Shown here in pieces: positions 15,868 through 25,502 of a DNA stretch of 64,000 nucleotides (position 1 is the stretch's first letter; the number at the start of each line of letters is the position of its first letter). Source of the stretch: Geobacillus sp. 46C-IIa (GTDB taxonomy: Bacteria > Bacillota > Bacilli > Bacillales > Anoxybacillaceae). Under the pieces are notes generated by a model. The model ran no database searches, was not told the DNA's origin, and saw only the letters and a program-made list of their open reading frames with translations. The position numbers and the translations under genes are program-made. The stretch is taken from assembly GCF_014679505.1 (NCBI RefSeq), contig NZ_CP061474.1, positions 3,044,001 to 3,108,000 on the forward strand, in the 5' to 3' direction.

Positions 15868-17484
15868 TTACGCTTTGACCGTCGTATCTTTATCTTTCGG
15901 TTTCGTAAAGGAACGATACGCCTCAATGACGAGGAAGATACACAGGACAAACAAGATAAACCCACAAACCACAAGGAACATATTGCCGTTTAAGAAATTC
16001 GTTCTCATGAAGACGAGCAACGCGGAAAGCGTCACAATAAACATAAAGATCATCGGGATGATCGTAAACCACGACTTCGTCCCTCTTTTAACAAGCCAGA
16101 CGCTGACGGCCAGCAACGCCAACGCGCCAAGCATTTGGTTAGCAGAACCGAACAGCGGCCATAAATCGCTCCACGTTCCCGAGAGCGCCAGCGCCGCCGC
16201 ACCGACGACGATCACTCCTGTTGCTATATGAGGATTGGCAAACGTCTTGGATCTTCCTTCCGCAAACTCTTGCACACCGTATCTCCCAAGCCGCGTCGCT
16301 GAATCTAACGTTGTCATGAGAAAAGCTGAAGCCGCCAGAGCGACAAAGGTCGTACCTGCCGCTTCTGGGATTCCGAAATGGCTCATAAAATACCCGAGAC
16401 CTGCAGAGAAAGCCGGAATCGGTCCACCCAGCTCAACGAGTCGCTGTGTGAACTGCTCCGTCGTCAAATACGCTACCGAGCAGACAACAATCACCGCCAA
16501 AAACCCTTCAATCAGCATCCCACCGTAGGCGATGAAACGGCCGCTTCGTTCGTTGTCAAGCTGCTTAGCTGTCGTGCCGCTCGCCACCAAGGAGTGGAAT
16601 CCAGAAATCGCGCCGCAGGCAATCGTAATAAAGAGAATCGGGAACAACGGACCTAACTTCTCATTGTAAAAGCCGGTGAATCCGGCGAGCTGAAGCGTCG
16701 GATTCGCAAAAAGAATGCCGATAAACCCACCGAATATCATGCCATACAACAAATACGAGTTCAAATAATCGCGCGGCTGCAAAAGCAACCAAACCGGCAA
16801 CACAGATGCTAAATAAGAATAAATGATCAGGAAAAACACCCAAAACGTCGCGCTCATTTTAATCGGGAACACCATGCCAATCCAAACGCAGGCAAACATG
16901 ACAATGACACCAATGATGCTCGCCAACACAAAATTGACGCGCATTTGGTTGACAAAAAAGCCAAACAACATCGCGACGAAAATAAACAGTAGGGAAGCAG
17001 TCGCTGCCGCCGGAACGTTGGCAAACGTATCGGCAACCAACACAATAAACACGCCAACAACAAGAATAATGGTCGCTGTAGAGAACGATAAAAACAATGT
17101 TTGGCCGCGCTTGCCGATATACTCTTTAATAACCGTGCCGATCGACTGCGCTTTGTGTCGGATCGATGCTTGCAGCGAGGCATAGTCATGCACCCCGCCA
17201 AAGAAAATGCTTCCTAACACAATCCACAACACAGCCGGAATCCAACCGAATACCGCCGCGGAAATTGGACCGACAATCGGACCGCCGCCAGCGATCGTAG
17301 CGAAATGGTGTCCAAGCAAAACGGGCCGATTGGTGGAAACATAGTCCTTCCCGTCCGCCATCTCGACGGCCGGCGTCGTCCGGTTTGGGTCCACGCCGAG
17401 CTTACGATCAAGATACTTGCCATACGTAAAATAAGCGACAATAAAGGCAATCGCTGAAATTAGCAATAAGGCCACCGCGCTCAT
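15868..17484 (-). CDS. cstA: Carbon starvation protein CstA, peptide/pyruvate transporter
   Basis: The protein has 538 residues and many hydrophobic segments across its length, as expected for CstA (about 14-18 membrane helices). Family landmarks are the N-terminal LGHHFATIAGGGPIVGPISAAVFGW (about 58-82), VHDYASLQASIRHKAQSIG (about 98-117), and SGFHSLVASGTTAKQLDNE (about 275-293). Members import peptides, and E. coli relatives take up pyruvate with protons during starvation. It overlaps the upstream gene by 4 bp (ATGA), so both form an operon. The GTG-to-TGA reading is intact. The C-terminal CstA_5TM part is present. Confidence 0.92.
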   Translation of the reverse strand: MSAVALLLISAIAFIVAYFTYGKYLDRKLGVDPNRTTPAVEMADGKDYVSTNRPVLLGHHFATIAGGGPIVGPISAAVFGWIPAVLWIVLGSIFFGGVHDYASLQASIRHKAQSIGTVIKEYIGKRGQTLFLSFSTATIILVVGVFIVLVADTFANVPAAATASLLFIFVAMLFGFFVNQMRVNFVLASIIGVIVMFACVWIGMVFPIKMSATFWVFFLIIYSYLASVLPVWLLLQPRDYLNSYLLYGMIFGGFIGILFANPTLQLAGFTGFYNEKLGPLFPILFITIACGAISGFHSLVASGTTAKQLDNERSGRFIAYGGMLIEGFLAVIVVCSVAYLTTEQFTQRLVELGGPIPAFSAGLGYFMSHFGIPEAAGTTFVALAASAFLMTTLDSATRLGRYGVQEFAEGRSKTFANPHIATGVIVVGAAALALSGTWSDLWPLFGSANQMLGALALLAVSVWLVKRGTKSWFTIIPMIFMFIVTLSALLVFMRTNFLNGNMFLVVCGFILFVLCIFLVIEAYRSFTKPKDKDTTVKA

Positions 17485-18014
17485 AGGCTAATTTTATCCT
17501 CCCTCATTAGAGTTTCGATGGACTTGACAAAAGACCTTCCCTTCGGGTGAATATGCACGTTTTTTTGATTAGGATGGAGAATGGCGATATACGTCTCAAT
17601 CCACCCATGCCAGCCAAATTTTAAAAATTTCACTTTTCGAAACCTCCTCACCTCCTTCAAAACCGCGTCATCGAGCTTGCCATCGGCAATAATTAGACCA
17701 AGCACAATCGTGGACATATGTTCTGTATGTTCTTGGATAAATTGATGCTTATATTGATCAATGACATCCTGAAATCGCCTGACAAACGCTAACGAGACAG
17801 GTTCGTTTGCGACAGTGGCAAAAACAAGTTGTTGATTTTCCACGCCGTACACTTTCATCTTTTTCGTCACCATATACCGCTCGTCTCTCCGCTTGTAATG
17901 GGCAATAAACGCGAGGGGGAAATCGCTGATTTGTTCATCGCGGTATACATCAAAATATAACGTGAATTTGTTCGCTAACTCATGGGCAAAACGGGTCAAC
18001 CGATCTCCCTCCAT
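17481..18014 (-). CDS. Unrecognised cytosolic protein translationally coupled to cstA
   Basis: The protein has 177 residues, starts at ATG 18014 with GGGGGAGG 4-5 nt upstream, and ends inside the cstA start codon (ATGA overlap). It has no signal peptide or membrane segment. Recognisable features are few: FTLYFDVYRDEQISDFPLAF, then MVTKKMKVYGVENQQLVF and a basic C-terminal part (RRFRKVKFLKFGWHGWIETYI). The tight coupling suggests a role with CstA, perhaps in regulation or assembly. I do not recognise the family. Confidence 0.6.
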   Translation of the reverse strand: MEGDRLTRFAHELANKFTLYFDVYRDEQISDFPLAFIAHYKRRDERYMVTKKMKVYGVENQQLVFATVANEPVSLAFVRRFQDVIDQYKHQFIQEHTEHMSTIVLGLIIADGKLDDAVLKEVRRFRKVKFLKFGWHGWIETYIAILHPNQKNVHIHPKGRSFVKSIETLMREDKISL

Positions 18015-18029
18015 TCGTCCTCCCCCTCT

Positions 18030-18323
18030 TTAAAAATATTTGAACCCTTCCACCCGAATCGTTTTAAAAAAGGGTGGACCAGTCAGTTTCACCTTCAGGT
18101 GGTTTTGTTTAAACTCCATCCCTTTTTCTATAAAACACGTAATCCCGTGTTGAACAATCTTTTTGTAAAGGTTTTCATTTTCAGGTTTCTGAAATTCAAT
18201 CCACACTTCCGATGCCGGAACACAACAATGGTTCGCTTGGAACTTTGAAATCGTTAACACACTTCCTTTCTCCCTCAGCCATTCCCTGGCCTTATCATCG
18301 ATGCAAATGGAGTAATCCATCAT
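18030..18323 (-). CDS. Small CC-motif protein (possible CC/Se-motif family)
   Basis: The protein has 97 residues, preceded by GGGCGGGATG, and lies 15 bp upstream of the gene coupled to cstA. The notable feature is an adjacent cysteine pair in FQANHCCVPASEVWIEF (residues 28-44), with a third Cys in HGITCFIEKGMEF. A Bacillota family called CC/Se-motif has a Cys-Cys or Cys-Sec pair at this place; I think this is a member but cannot verify it. The pair could bind a metal or take part in redox chemistry. It may belong to the same transcript as cstA. Confidence 0.5.
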   Translation of the reverse strand: MMDYSICIDDKAREWLREKGSVLTISKFQANHCCVPASEVWIEFQKPENENLYKKIVQHGITCFIEKGMEFKQNHLKVKLTGPPFFKTIRVEGFKYF

Positions 18324-19072
18324 TCATCCCGCCCATCAGCACCTTATTGTTTTTTCTGTATATTCTATACATTATATTATACATTAGTTTTATCTAAAAA
18401 TATACCCCTTTTCTTCCCCCTATGCCAAGGAGTGATTTCATCGAAAACATGGCGCAGAAAGATGTTTCTTTAATGAACAAACCTTGTTGTTTACAGTTCT
18501 CCAAAACTAGTGGCTAACAAACAGTGATGGCGAGAGGGAGTAAAACGTTTGATACACCCTGCTCCCCTCCTTCGTTTGGCGGCATTCTCAACAGCGATAC
18601 CGGGCGATTCAAAGGCGATATTCCCCCTCTGCCGTCAATGCATAGCATTGGTAATATCCATGACGATGCAAGGGGTGAAGAGTTTAACAGCGGGGACACT
18701 GCTTCACGAGAGGGAAGTCATTCTCTTTCCCGCGATCGGCATACGTTTGGACATCAATGCCGAAGTCATGAAATGGTACCACGTCCCCCCTCCTTGAAAC
18801 GAATCGAAATCTCTGTCCGAAATCATTCACAAAAACTTAGCACATTCCTTCAGAAAAGGAGATAGGGCTTTCTGAAAGAATGTGCAAAAAGGCGGCTCAA
18901 AAGCCTTCCTCGGCCGTGATGCCGAGGTTTTCTTTGTGGATAAACTCGGTTTTCAGTTTTTTCACCAATTTCTGCGCTTCTTCATCTTCTACTTTCGCTT
19001 CGGCAAACGGCTTTTTGCTTTTTCAATCACTTCATCGTTAATATCACACACCGACACGTCAATCCCTATAAA
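18324..19072. other. Gene-poor region with degraded coding remnants
   Basis: About 750 bp hold no supported intact gene. At 18432-18532 lies the second copy of the diverged repeat described at 13646. The minus strand at 18914-19060 reads KPFAEAKVEDEEAQKLVKKL and on to ITAEEGF with a stop, and in another frame IGIDVSVCDINDEVIEKAKS, which looks like the two halves of one frameshifted gene end. A plus-strand stretch near 18655-18790 (SLTAGTLLHEREVILFPAIG) also has a protein-like character. These are probably relics of more than one gene. Confidence 0.4.
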
Positions 19073-19115
19073 AAAGCCCGATTCCCTCTCGCCAAGGGAA
19101 CGAGCTTTTCCTCAT
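19073..19115 (-). terminator. Terminator of the first RlmCD-like gene
   Basis: On the minus strand AAAAGCTCGTTCCCTT pairs with AGGGAATCGGGCTTTTTT around GGCGAG, with a T tract after the stem. It overlaps the last codon of the gene. Confidence 0.7.
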
Positions 19116-20500
19116 GATGATTTTACAAGCAACGCACAGCACTCAACGTGCGCGGTATGCGGAAATAAATCAACCGGCTGGACCATTTTCAATCTATATC
19201 CAAATGGGACCAATTCGGCCATATCAGCTGCCAACGTCTCCGGATTGCACGAGACATACACAACCCGCTCCGGCTGAGCCCGGCCGATTTTGCGCATCAC
19301 CTTCCCGCCCGCCCCCGAACGCGGAGGATCCAAAAGCAACAGCTCCGGTCTTCCGAACTGTTCGAGCACCTCATCGATGCCGCGCCGGGCGTCCCGCGCC
19401 AAAAAGTACGTGTTGTCAATGCCGTTGTCTTTCGCGTTGCGTTTGGCCGATTCGATCGATGTTTCCACAATTTCAATGCCAGCTAACGCCTTGACCCGCT
19501 TGGCGAACGGCAAAGAAAACGTGCCAACCCCGCAGAAGAGGTCAATCATTTTTTCATGCGGCTGCGGGTCTCCCATTTCCAACGCCAGTTCGACTAGTTT
19601 GGCTGCCTGCACCGGGTTCGTTTGGAAAAACGTATCAACCCAGAGACGGTAACGGAACCCGCACAATTCGTCATAAATGAAATCACGGCCAGCCAACACG
19701 TGCGTTTGTTCCGCCTGAGCGCGGTCCGCCCACGCCCGGTTCTCAAGCCAAAGCAAGCTTTTCACTTCCGGAAGCGCCTCCGTGATCCGTTCCGCCAAGT
19801 CAGCGGCTGCTTGTTTCAACTCCCCTTCCGGCGCTTCGGTCGCAAAAAGCGCCACCATGACTTCCCCGGTCGCAAACGATTCGCGCACCATTAGGTGGCG
19901 AAGCAGCCCTTCATGCGCATCTTTGTGATATCCAGGCAGCTGATGATCGCGCGCCCAACGCGCCACCTCCATGGCCGCTTTGACGATCTTCTCGCCGGCG
20001 ATGAGGCATGTCTCCAACGAAATTACTTGCCGGAAATTCCCTTGCTCGTGCAGCCCAAGCAACCCCTCCGGAGAAAACGTAAACTCCATTTTATTGCGGT
20101 AATGCCACGGATGCTCCATCCCGATCGTCTCGCGCACAGCGTTCGGGTCAAATCCGTGCTGCTCTAAGAGCGCCTTCACATGCTCTGTTTTATGCCGCAA
20201 TTGCCCTTCGTATTGCCAGTGCTGCCAGACACAGCCGCCACAGCGGTCAAAATGCGGACAAGGCGGTTCCAGCCGTTCTGGATGCGCCTCGATCACCTCT
20301 TCCAATCGAGCATTGGCCCTCCGGCGTTTCGGCCGATCGATCAACACCCGCACCTTTTCGCCAGGAAGCGTGGATGGGACAGTGAGTTTGAGCTTTTTTC
20401 TCTTTCCCTCCTCTTCGTGCCAAACGACCGCTTGCCCGGCTCCTTTTTTATCTAACTGATGAATGTCCGTAATGAATAATTGTTTTGCACGATCTGTCAA
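19112..20500 (-). CDS. 23S rRNA (uracil-C5)-methyltransferase, RlmCD/TrmA-type paralogue 1
   Basis: From TTG 20500, which follows GGAAGGAGG by 7 nt, the protein has about 462 residues; a longer in-frame reading to 20605 has no ribosome site. The order is a TRAM domain (residues about 10-70), the 4Fe-4S cluster motif CPHFDRCGGCVWQHW plus an earlier region, then an SAM-binding domain with MIDLFCGVGTFSLPFAKRV, LLLDPPRSGAGG and the catalytic cysteine loop VYVSCNPETLA; the general-base Glu is in HTAHVE. It methylates uridines of 23S rRNA. A second copy lies at 24042-25415; B. subtilis likewise has two (YefA and YfjO). Confidence 0.88.
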   Translation of the reverse strand: MTDRAKQLFITDIHQLDKKGAGQAVVWHEEEGKRKKLKLTVPSTLPGEKVRVLIDRPKRRRANARLEEVIEAHPERLEPPCPHFDRCGGCVWQHWQYEGQLRHKTEHVKALLEQHGFDPNAVRETIGMEHPWHYRNKMEFTFSPEGLLGLHEQGNFRQVISLETCLIAGEKIVKAAMEVARWARDHQLPGYHKDAHEGLLRHLMVRESFATGEVMVALFATEAPEGELKQAAADLAERITEALPEVKSLLWLENRAWADRAQAEQTHVLAGRDFIYDELCGFRYRLWVDTFFQTNPVQAAKLVELALEMGDPQPHEKMIDLFCGVGTFSLPFAKRVKALAGIEIVETSIESAKRNAKDNGIDNTYFLARDARRGIDEVLEQFGRPELLLLDPPRSGAGGKVMRKIGRAQPERVVYVSCNPETLAADMAELVPFGYRLKMVQPVDLFPHTAHVECCALLVKSS

Positions 20501-20772
20501 CGGCTTTCCTCCTTCCAAGATGAGCGGTGTGTTGTCACTCTTTATGTATTGTACACGATGGACGGACGAATACAAAGCAACTGCCTGCCATGGATGCCCT
20601 ATCAAATATTTATCGTGGTCTTTTAATAGTTAAATAATTCAGATATAACAATCTATTTATCAATGACTAATATTCATGTTAAACTACTCATTGTTCACCA
20701 ATGAAAAACATTTGTATACGTACGGTGGAATTCGTTCTTATGCACTCATCATGAATGGTCAGGAGGAACGTT

Positions 20773-22005
20773 ATGAAGCAATTCATTGCCAAATGGAATC
20801 GAGTCAGCCTCGTCAAACGTATCATTGTCGGCATCATCATCGGGATTATACTTGCAGTTACCGTTCCGGAATCGGCAAAATGGATGTCCATTTTCGGTTC
20901 GTTATTTGTTGGCGCTCTAAAGGCGGTCGCTCCTGTATTGGTGTTCTTTCTCGTGATCTCAGCCATTTCTCGGCATCAAAGCGGGCAAAAAACAAACATT
21001 CAACATATTCTTATTCTATATGGGTTTAGCACGTTCTTAGCCAGTCTCACTGCCGTCGTAGCCAGCTTTCTCTTTCCGGTTCATTTATCATTAACCGAAA
21101 GCGCTAAAGACGTTTCTCCTCCCAGCAACATAACGGAAGTGCTTCAATCATTGCTGTTTAATATTGTCGATAACCCTGTTCACGCCTTATTGAATGCGAA
21201 CTATATCGGCATTTTGACATGGGCTGTATTGCTTGGCATCGCATTAAGGACCACGCCGGAGACGACCAAAAATGTCATCGCCCATTTCTCTGACGCCATT
21301 TCGCAAATTGTCACATGGGTCATCAATTTCGCCCCCATCGGGATCATGGGGCTTGTTTTCGATGCCATTGTCACTAACGGGCTTTCCGCTTTGATGGATT
21401 ATGGGAAATTATTAGCTGTTCTTCTTGGGACGATGTGTTTTGTGGCATTCGTTATGAATCCACTCATTGTCTTTCTCAACATTCGGCAAAATCCGTATCC
21501 GCTCGTTTGGAGATGCATTCGGGAAAGCGGGGTCACAGCGTTCTTTACACGCAGCTCAGCCGCAAACATTCCTGTAAACTTGCGGTTATCCGAAACACTT
21601 GGTCTCAATAAAGATACGTATTCGATTTCGATCCCGCTCGGAGCAACGATTAATATGGCTGGCGCCGCTGTGACGATTTCCGTCTTAACGCTCGCTGCGG
21701 TTCATACGTTGAAAATTGAAGTTGACTTAGGCACCGCACTCATTCTTAGCGTTCTTTCCGCCATCGCCGCCGCGGGGGCATCCGGTGTCGCTGGGGGATC
21801 GCTCCTCCTTATCCCATTAGCATGCAGTTTGTTTGGCATCCCGAATGATATCGCCATGCAAGTCGTAGGGGTCGGTTTCATCATCGGCGTTTTGCAAGAT
21901 TCATGCGAAACCGCCCTAAACTCATCCTCGGATGTCCTTTTTACCGCAACAGCTGAATATGCGAAAAGACGCAAAGAAGGAAAACAAGTGGCCATCAAGG
22001 CATAA
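20773..22005 (+). CDS. sstT: Serine/threonine:Na+ symporter SstT
   Basis: The protein has 410 residues from ATG 20773, which follows AGGAGG by 6 nt. It belongs to the dicarboxylate/amino acid:cation symporter family. The start [20 protein letters not shown] and GLKAV-like first helices match SstT. Later come the substrate hairpin region with [20 protein letters not shown] (about 262-282), the NMAGAA motif (near 297) where the family has NMDGTA, and [19 protein letters not shown] (about 335-354) in the second hairpin. It imports serine and threonine with sodium. It is monocistronic. Confidence 0.9.
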   Translation: MKQFIAKWNRVSLVKRIIVGIIIGIILAVTVPESAKWMSIFGSLFVGALKAVAPVLVFFLVISAISRHQSGQKTNIQHILILYGFSTFLASLTAVVASFLFPVHLSLTESAKDVSPPSNITEVLQSLLFNIVDNPVHALLNANYIGILTWAVLLGIALRTTPETTKNVIAHFSDAISQIVTWVINFAPIGIMGLVFDAIVTNGLSALMDYGKLLAVLLGTMCFVAFVMNPLIVFLNIRQNPYPLVWRCIRESGVTAFFTRSSAANIPVNLRLSETLGLNKDTYSISIPLGATINMAGAAVTISVLTLAAVHTLKIEVDLGTALILSVLSAIAAAGASGVAGGSLLLIPLACSLFGIPNDIAMQVVGVGFIIGVLQDSCETALNSSSDVLFTATAEYAKRRKEGKQVAIKA

Positions 22006-22380
22006 TGGCATCCCCCTTCGCATGGTGTTTGAAAAGCGAAATCGGGGCCATTCAAGTTGTCCCGACCGGAGACGACCATGAAAACGCAATTTACGAACGT
22101 TTCGGCCACCTATGAACTCGCAGTTGCTCTCGGCGCTGTCTTGGGCAAAGACGCACCAGCACAACAAGCTGACGATGATACCATGCCGACATCATGAAAA
22201 ACACTGTCCGACCGAATCCGTTCGTTTCTCGTTAACGTCCAACACGACCATCCGCAAAGGCTCCTTAAAAGCCGAAAGCAACGATGTTGAAAAACTGCTC
22301 CGCAGACCGGTGGCGCCGATCAACAGAGCGCTGACGCAAATCGTTTTGGAAATCGATAGAACCAACCACGAATATTCATC
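22006..22380. other. Region after sstT with a possible gene remnant
   Basis: No frame is convincing from start to stop. The plus-strand stretch around 22205-22402 reads SVRFSLTSNTTIRKGSLKAE and VEKLLRRPVAPINRALTQIV and looks protein-like but lacks a start with a ribosome site. It ends in the terminator at 22381. It may be the 3' end of a lost gene. Confidence 0.3.
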
Positions 22381-22419
22381 GAAAACCGGCCGTACAAAAT
22401 AAGCAAACGGCCGGTTTTC
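22381..22419 (+). terminator. Strong terminator, probably of the sstT transcript
   Basis: GAAAACCGGCCGT and ACGGCCGGTTTTC form a perfect 13-bp stem around a 13-nt loop. The stem is symmetric and could stop transcription in both directions. Confidence 0.75.
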
Positions 22420-22474
22420 CATCCTCTACATTCCGCTCGGTAAAATATCACCAAAATATAGACTTGATTTTCAT

Positions 22475-22639
22475 TTACATATAACGCATTAAAAAAATAA
22501 CAAAGGACGCTAATCCGATCGACACACCGAAAAGACAGAGCGCCGCCCATTTCATGTCTTTTCTCTTTCGCACAAAACCATACACAAACAAAATGGCTGA
22601 GACAACAAACAAAAATAGGATAACGGAAGAAATGCCCAC
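22475..22639 (-). CDS. 54-residue membrane protein
   Basis: A GTG start at 22637-22639 follows AAGGAG by 8 nt. The product (MGISSVILFLFVVSAILFVY, then GFVRKRKDMKWAALCLFGVS and IGLASFVIFLMRYM) has two hydrophobic segments, residues 4-21 and 33-51, separated by a basic loop RKRKDMK. This is the pattern of small Bacillus membrane proteins with unknown roles. The clear ribosome site and hydrophobic pattern argue for a real gene, although it is short. Confidence 0.6.
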   Translation of the reverse strand: MGISSVILFLFVVSAILFVYGFVRKRKDMKWAALCLFGVSIGLASFVIFLMRYM

Positions 22640-22689
22640 GTTCGTCACTCCTTATCTTGTCCAGAAAATATCCTATGCTCCTTGTAGAT

Positions 22690-23136
22690 CTTGAGATGCG
22701 AACTCCCCCCGTAAGCGTTGGATTAGCCATCCCGCAGTTCTAATAGAACGACTTTCACATAATGGAACAATGAAAAAATCGCCTTCCAATCGACCGGGTT
22801 AGCTTGGACAACTCAATGTTATGCGTCCATTGTTCCAAGTAAACCCGTGCTTGATGGCCGCTCGAGATATGTGAGGGACTTAACCCTCTCCCGCGCCCAA
22901 CGCTCACTTTCATTCCCCCCTAAAGGGCTTGGTTTTCTCACTCCCGTTCTATAATAAGCAAAGAAAAATGATTTAGCATTTGCTTTATTGCGCAATTCGC
23001 CTGTCAGCATGCCTCTATGTACCTCCTTGTTATTTCCAATCTCCATTATATACGGTTTTCGGCACAAAAGAGGAAGAAAAGCAAGTTTTATGTCTGCCAA
23101 ATCTTGCGCCAGCCGATGTTGAAGGTTGACTGACTT
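22690..23136. other. Probable mobile-element debris
   Basis: These 450 bp hold no intact gene. Stretches such as GGGACTTAACCCTCTCCCGC and CCCCCCTAAAGGGC near 22874-22926 can form hairpins like those at right ends of IS200/IS605-type elements. A minus-strand frame has protein-like pieces (DWKAIFSLFHYVKVVLLELR) with stops. The right border coincides with the place where the neighbouring Rpn gene loses its C-terminus, which fits an insertion followed by decay. Confidence 0.35.
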
Positions 23137-23880
23137 CTATGCTAGTTTTACGCACGCACAGGGTTCGTACGAGATAATGAGCTCCTTCACTTTTTTCGCT
23201 CCCTTCGTCTCCATCTGGCTCACCTCGTTTCGCCGTTTGGCTTCCTCCTCTTCGGACAACTGCAAATACGTTTCAAAAAACCCCAACAACAGCCGTTGCT
23301 TCGCCTCATCGAGTTCGAGGCGGACGAGCATGCGCAAAAACTCCTTTTTCACTTCGACTTTTTCCTCTTCATTATACCCCATTTTGCTTAATAAGGCAGC
23401 GGCGACGGGATTGTCATGGCGAATGTATCCGCGCCATGGCAGTTTACGCAATTCGATTGTTAGAAAGCAAAAGTCGAGAACGGTCAAGAATGGAAATTGG
23501 ATCATCAATGAGGAAGGTTCATCATAGTGTTCATCGTAACTGAAGATGGCGATCAGGAGAATGCGGCGGCGGTACTTTTGGCGCAAGTGGCTGAAGTAGA
23601 TGAACATTCGTTCGGAGAACGTCCGCTGCATGTAGCTTTGGTGTTTAACATGGACAATGACGAGCACGTCTTCCCCTTTTCCCTTTGTTTCGACTAACAA
23701 GTCGACACGGTGCTTCTCCCCGGCTGTGATGTCGGTAAACAGTGCTTCGGAGAGAAAGGAAAGGTGATAGACGTCGATGTGCTCGTACACGTCGGGAAAG
23801 AAAAGAAGCAAAAACTCTTCAAAAAACGTCGACAGCAGCTCTTTGAACAACCGGTCATGGTCAATTCGCTATTTGGCCAC
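23137..23880 (-). pseudogene. Rpn-family nuclease/transposase-like gene, decayed copy
   Basis: The sequence is closely similar to the intact copy at 47493-48365 over residues 8-225: FKELLSTFFEEFLLLFFPDV, then SFLSEALFTDITAGEKHRVD with the PD-(D/E)XK motif in HRVDLLVETKGKG and VLVIVHVKHQSY. The E of the intact copy's VHVETQ is K here, a possible active-site change. The initiation region is broken: where the intact gene has MAIDHDRLFKEL, this copy has an in-frame stop and an extra base just before DHDRLF. The C-terminus diverges after IISYE, losing about 65 residues. It is most likely inactive. Confidence 0.7.
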
Positions 23881-24041
23881 GTTTCCCCTCCTTGCGGTAT
23901 AGGATTCGTCATATCGTATTCTTCCTCTCCCCAACTAATTCCTTCTTCATCTTCTCCGTTTTTTCGTCTCCATGATGCAACAAAACAGCCGAACACCTTT
24001 TGTTGTACAAACAATAGGCCGGATGGACCGGCCCGTTGCCT

Positions 24042-25415
24042 TTATTTCAGCCGAACCCTCGCCACACACTCCACATGCGCCGTATGCGGAAACATGTCGA
24101 CCGGCTGGACTTCGATCGTTTCGTAACCGCCATCCTCTAAGATGCGCAAGTCGCGGGCCAAGGTGGCGGGGTTGCACGAGACGTAGACGACGCGCGGTGG
24201 TTTCATGGCGATGATCGTCTCGAGCAGTGCGGCGTCACAGCCTTTGCGCGGTGGGTCAACGACGAGACAATCGGCACGGATGCCTTCTTCGTACCAGCGC
24301 GGGATGACATCTTCGGCAGCGCCGACAGCGAACGTGGCGTTCGTGATCCCGTTGAGCGCCGCGTTGCGTTTGGCGTCTTCGATCGCTTCGGGGACGATTT
24401 CGACGCCGTAGACATGCTTCGCTTTTCTCGCTAAAAAGAGCGAGATCGTACCGATGCCGCAGTAGGCGTCAATGACTGTCTCCGTTCCGGTCAGCTCAGC
24501 GTATTCAAGCGCTTTGTCGTACAACACTTTCGTCTGTTCCGGGTTGACCTGATAAAACGAACGAGCCGAGATGGCGAACTGGATGTCGCCAATTCGGTCG
24601 GTGATGAACTCACTTCCCCATAACACCCGCGTTTTTGCTCCGAAAATGGCGTTCGTCCGCTCAGGGTTGATGTTTTGCACAATCGATTTCACGCCCGGAA
24701 TGTCGCGGATGATGTCGCGGACGATCTCTTGTTCGTGCGGCAAATGGTTCGTGCGGGTGACAAGCACGACCATCACCTCACCTGTTGCCGCACCGTAGCG
24801 GGCGACAATATGGCGGAGCACGCCGCGGTGGGTGAGTTCGTCGTACGGCGGGACGCCATAACGCTCGGCGATCCGTTTCACCGCTTGGACGACGACATCG
24901 TTTTTCTCCTGCTGGATGAGACAAGCGTCCATGTCGATGATTTCGTGACTTCGCTCTTTGTAAAATCCGGCAACCAGTCCCCCTTCGCGCTCACCGACGG
25001 GCACTTGCGCCTTATTTCGGTAGCGCCATGGGTTCTTCATCCCGATAACCGGATGGACGGTGACGTGTTCTAGCTTGCCGATGCGGGCGAGCACTTCTTT
25101 CACTTGCTTTTCTTTCGCCTTCAGCTGGCCCTCGTAGCTTAGGTGTTGCAGCTGACAGCCGCCGCATTGATGATAGACGGAACAGGGCGGCTCGACGCGG
25201 TCCGGGCTCGGTTCGTACAGTTCGATGAGGCGGCCGTACCCGTACCCTTTTTTCACCTTGATCACTTTCACGTTCGCCCGCTCGCCGGGAAGCGCATTTT
25301 TCACGAACAGCGGAAAACCATCCACTTTCGCGACGCCGAGTCCGTCGTGAGTCAAATCGGTGAATGTTACGTCATAGTAGTCGTTTTTGGCGACCGGTGC
25401 TTGTTGTTTCGCCAT
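24042..25415 (-). CDS. rlmD: 23S rRNA (uracil-C5)-methyltransferase, RlmCD/TrmA-type paralogue 2
   Basis: From ATG 25415 (AAAGGGG 6 nt upstream) the protein has about 457 residues. The TRAM domain is at the N-terminus ([20 protein letters not shown]). The iron-sulfur motif [20 protein letters not shown] follows near residue 80. The SAM domain has [20 protein letters not shown] (about 315), [16 protein letters not shown] (near 395) and the catalytic [14 protein letters not shown] (near 420). It transfers methyl groups to C5 of 23S rRNA uridines. The gene symbol follows NCBI practice for this family; in B. subtilis the dual-site enzyme is called RlmCD. It is transcribed separately from dagK, which has its own terminator. 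Confidence 0.88.
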   Translation of the reverse strand: MAKQQAPVAKNDYYDVTFTDLTHDGLGVAKVDGFPLFVKNALPGERANVKVIKVKKGYGYGRLIELYEPSPDRVEPPCSVYHQCGGCQLQHLSYEGQLKAKEKQVKEVLARIGKLEHVTVHPVIGMKNPWRYRNKAQVPVGEREGGLVAGFYKERSHEIIDMDACLIQQEKNDVVVQAVKRIAERYGVPPYDELTHRGVLRHIVARYGAATGEVMVVLVTRTNHLPHEQEIVRDIIRDIPGVKSIVQNINPERTNAIFGAKTRVLWGSEFITDRIGDIQFAISARSFYQVNPEQTKVLYDKALEYAELTGTETVIDAYCGIGTISLFLARKAKHVYGVEIVPEAIEDAKRNAALNGITNATFAVGAAEDVIPRWYEEGIRADCLVVDPPRKGCDAALLETIIAMKPPRVVYVSCNPATLARDLRILEDGGYETIEVQPVDMFPHTAHVECVARVRLK

Positions 25416-25472
25416 GTTGTTCCCCTTTCTGACCATCCTGTATGTTTAGCGTGCCCTTTCTGGCGTGAGGAC

Positions 25473-25502
25473 ATAAGAAAAGAACAGGCTTATGGCCCTG
25501 TT
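25473..25502 (-). terminator. Terminator at the end of dagK
   Basis: On the minus strand AGAACAGG and CCTGTTCT pair around GCCATAAG and are followed by TTTCTT. The stem begins inside the last dagK codons. Confidence 0.65.

Noticed and set aside
18524..18865. 113-residue plus-strand frame
   Set aside because: No ribosome site; a protein-like sequence appears in another frame of the same stretch, so this is more likely debris.
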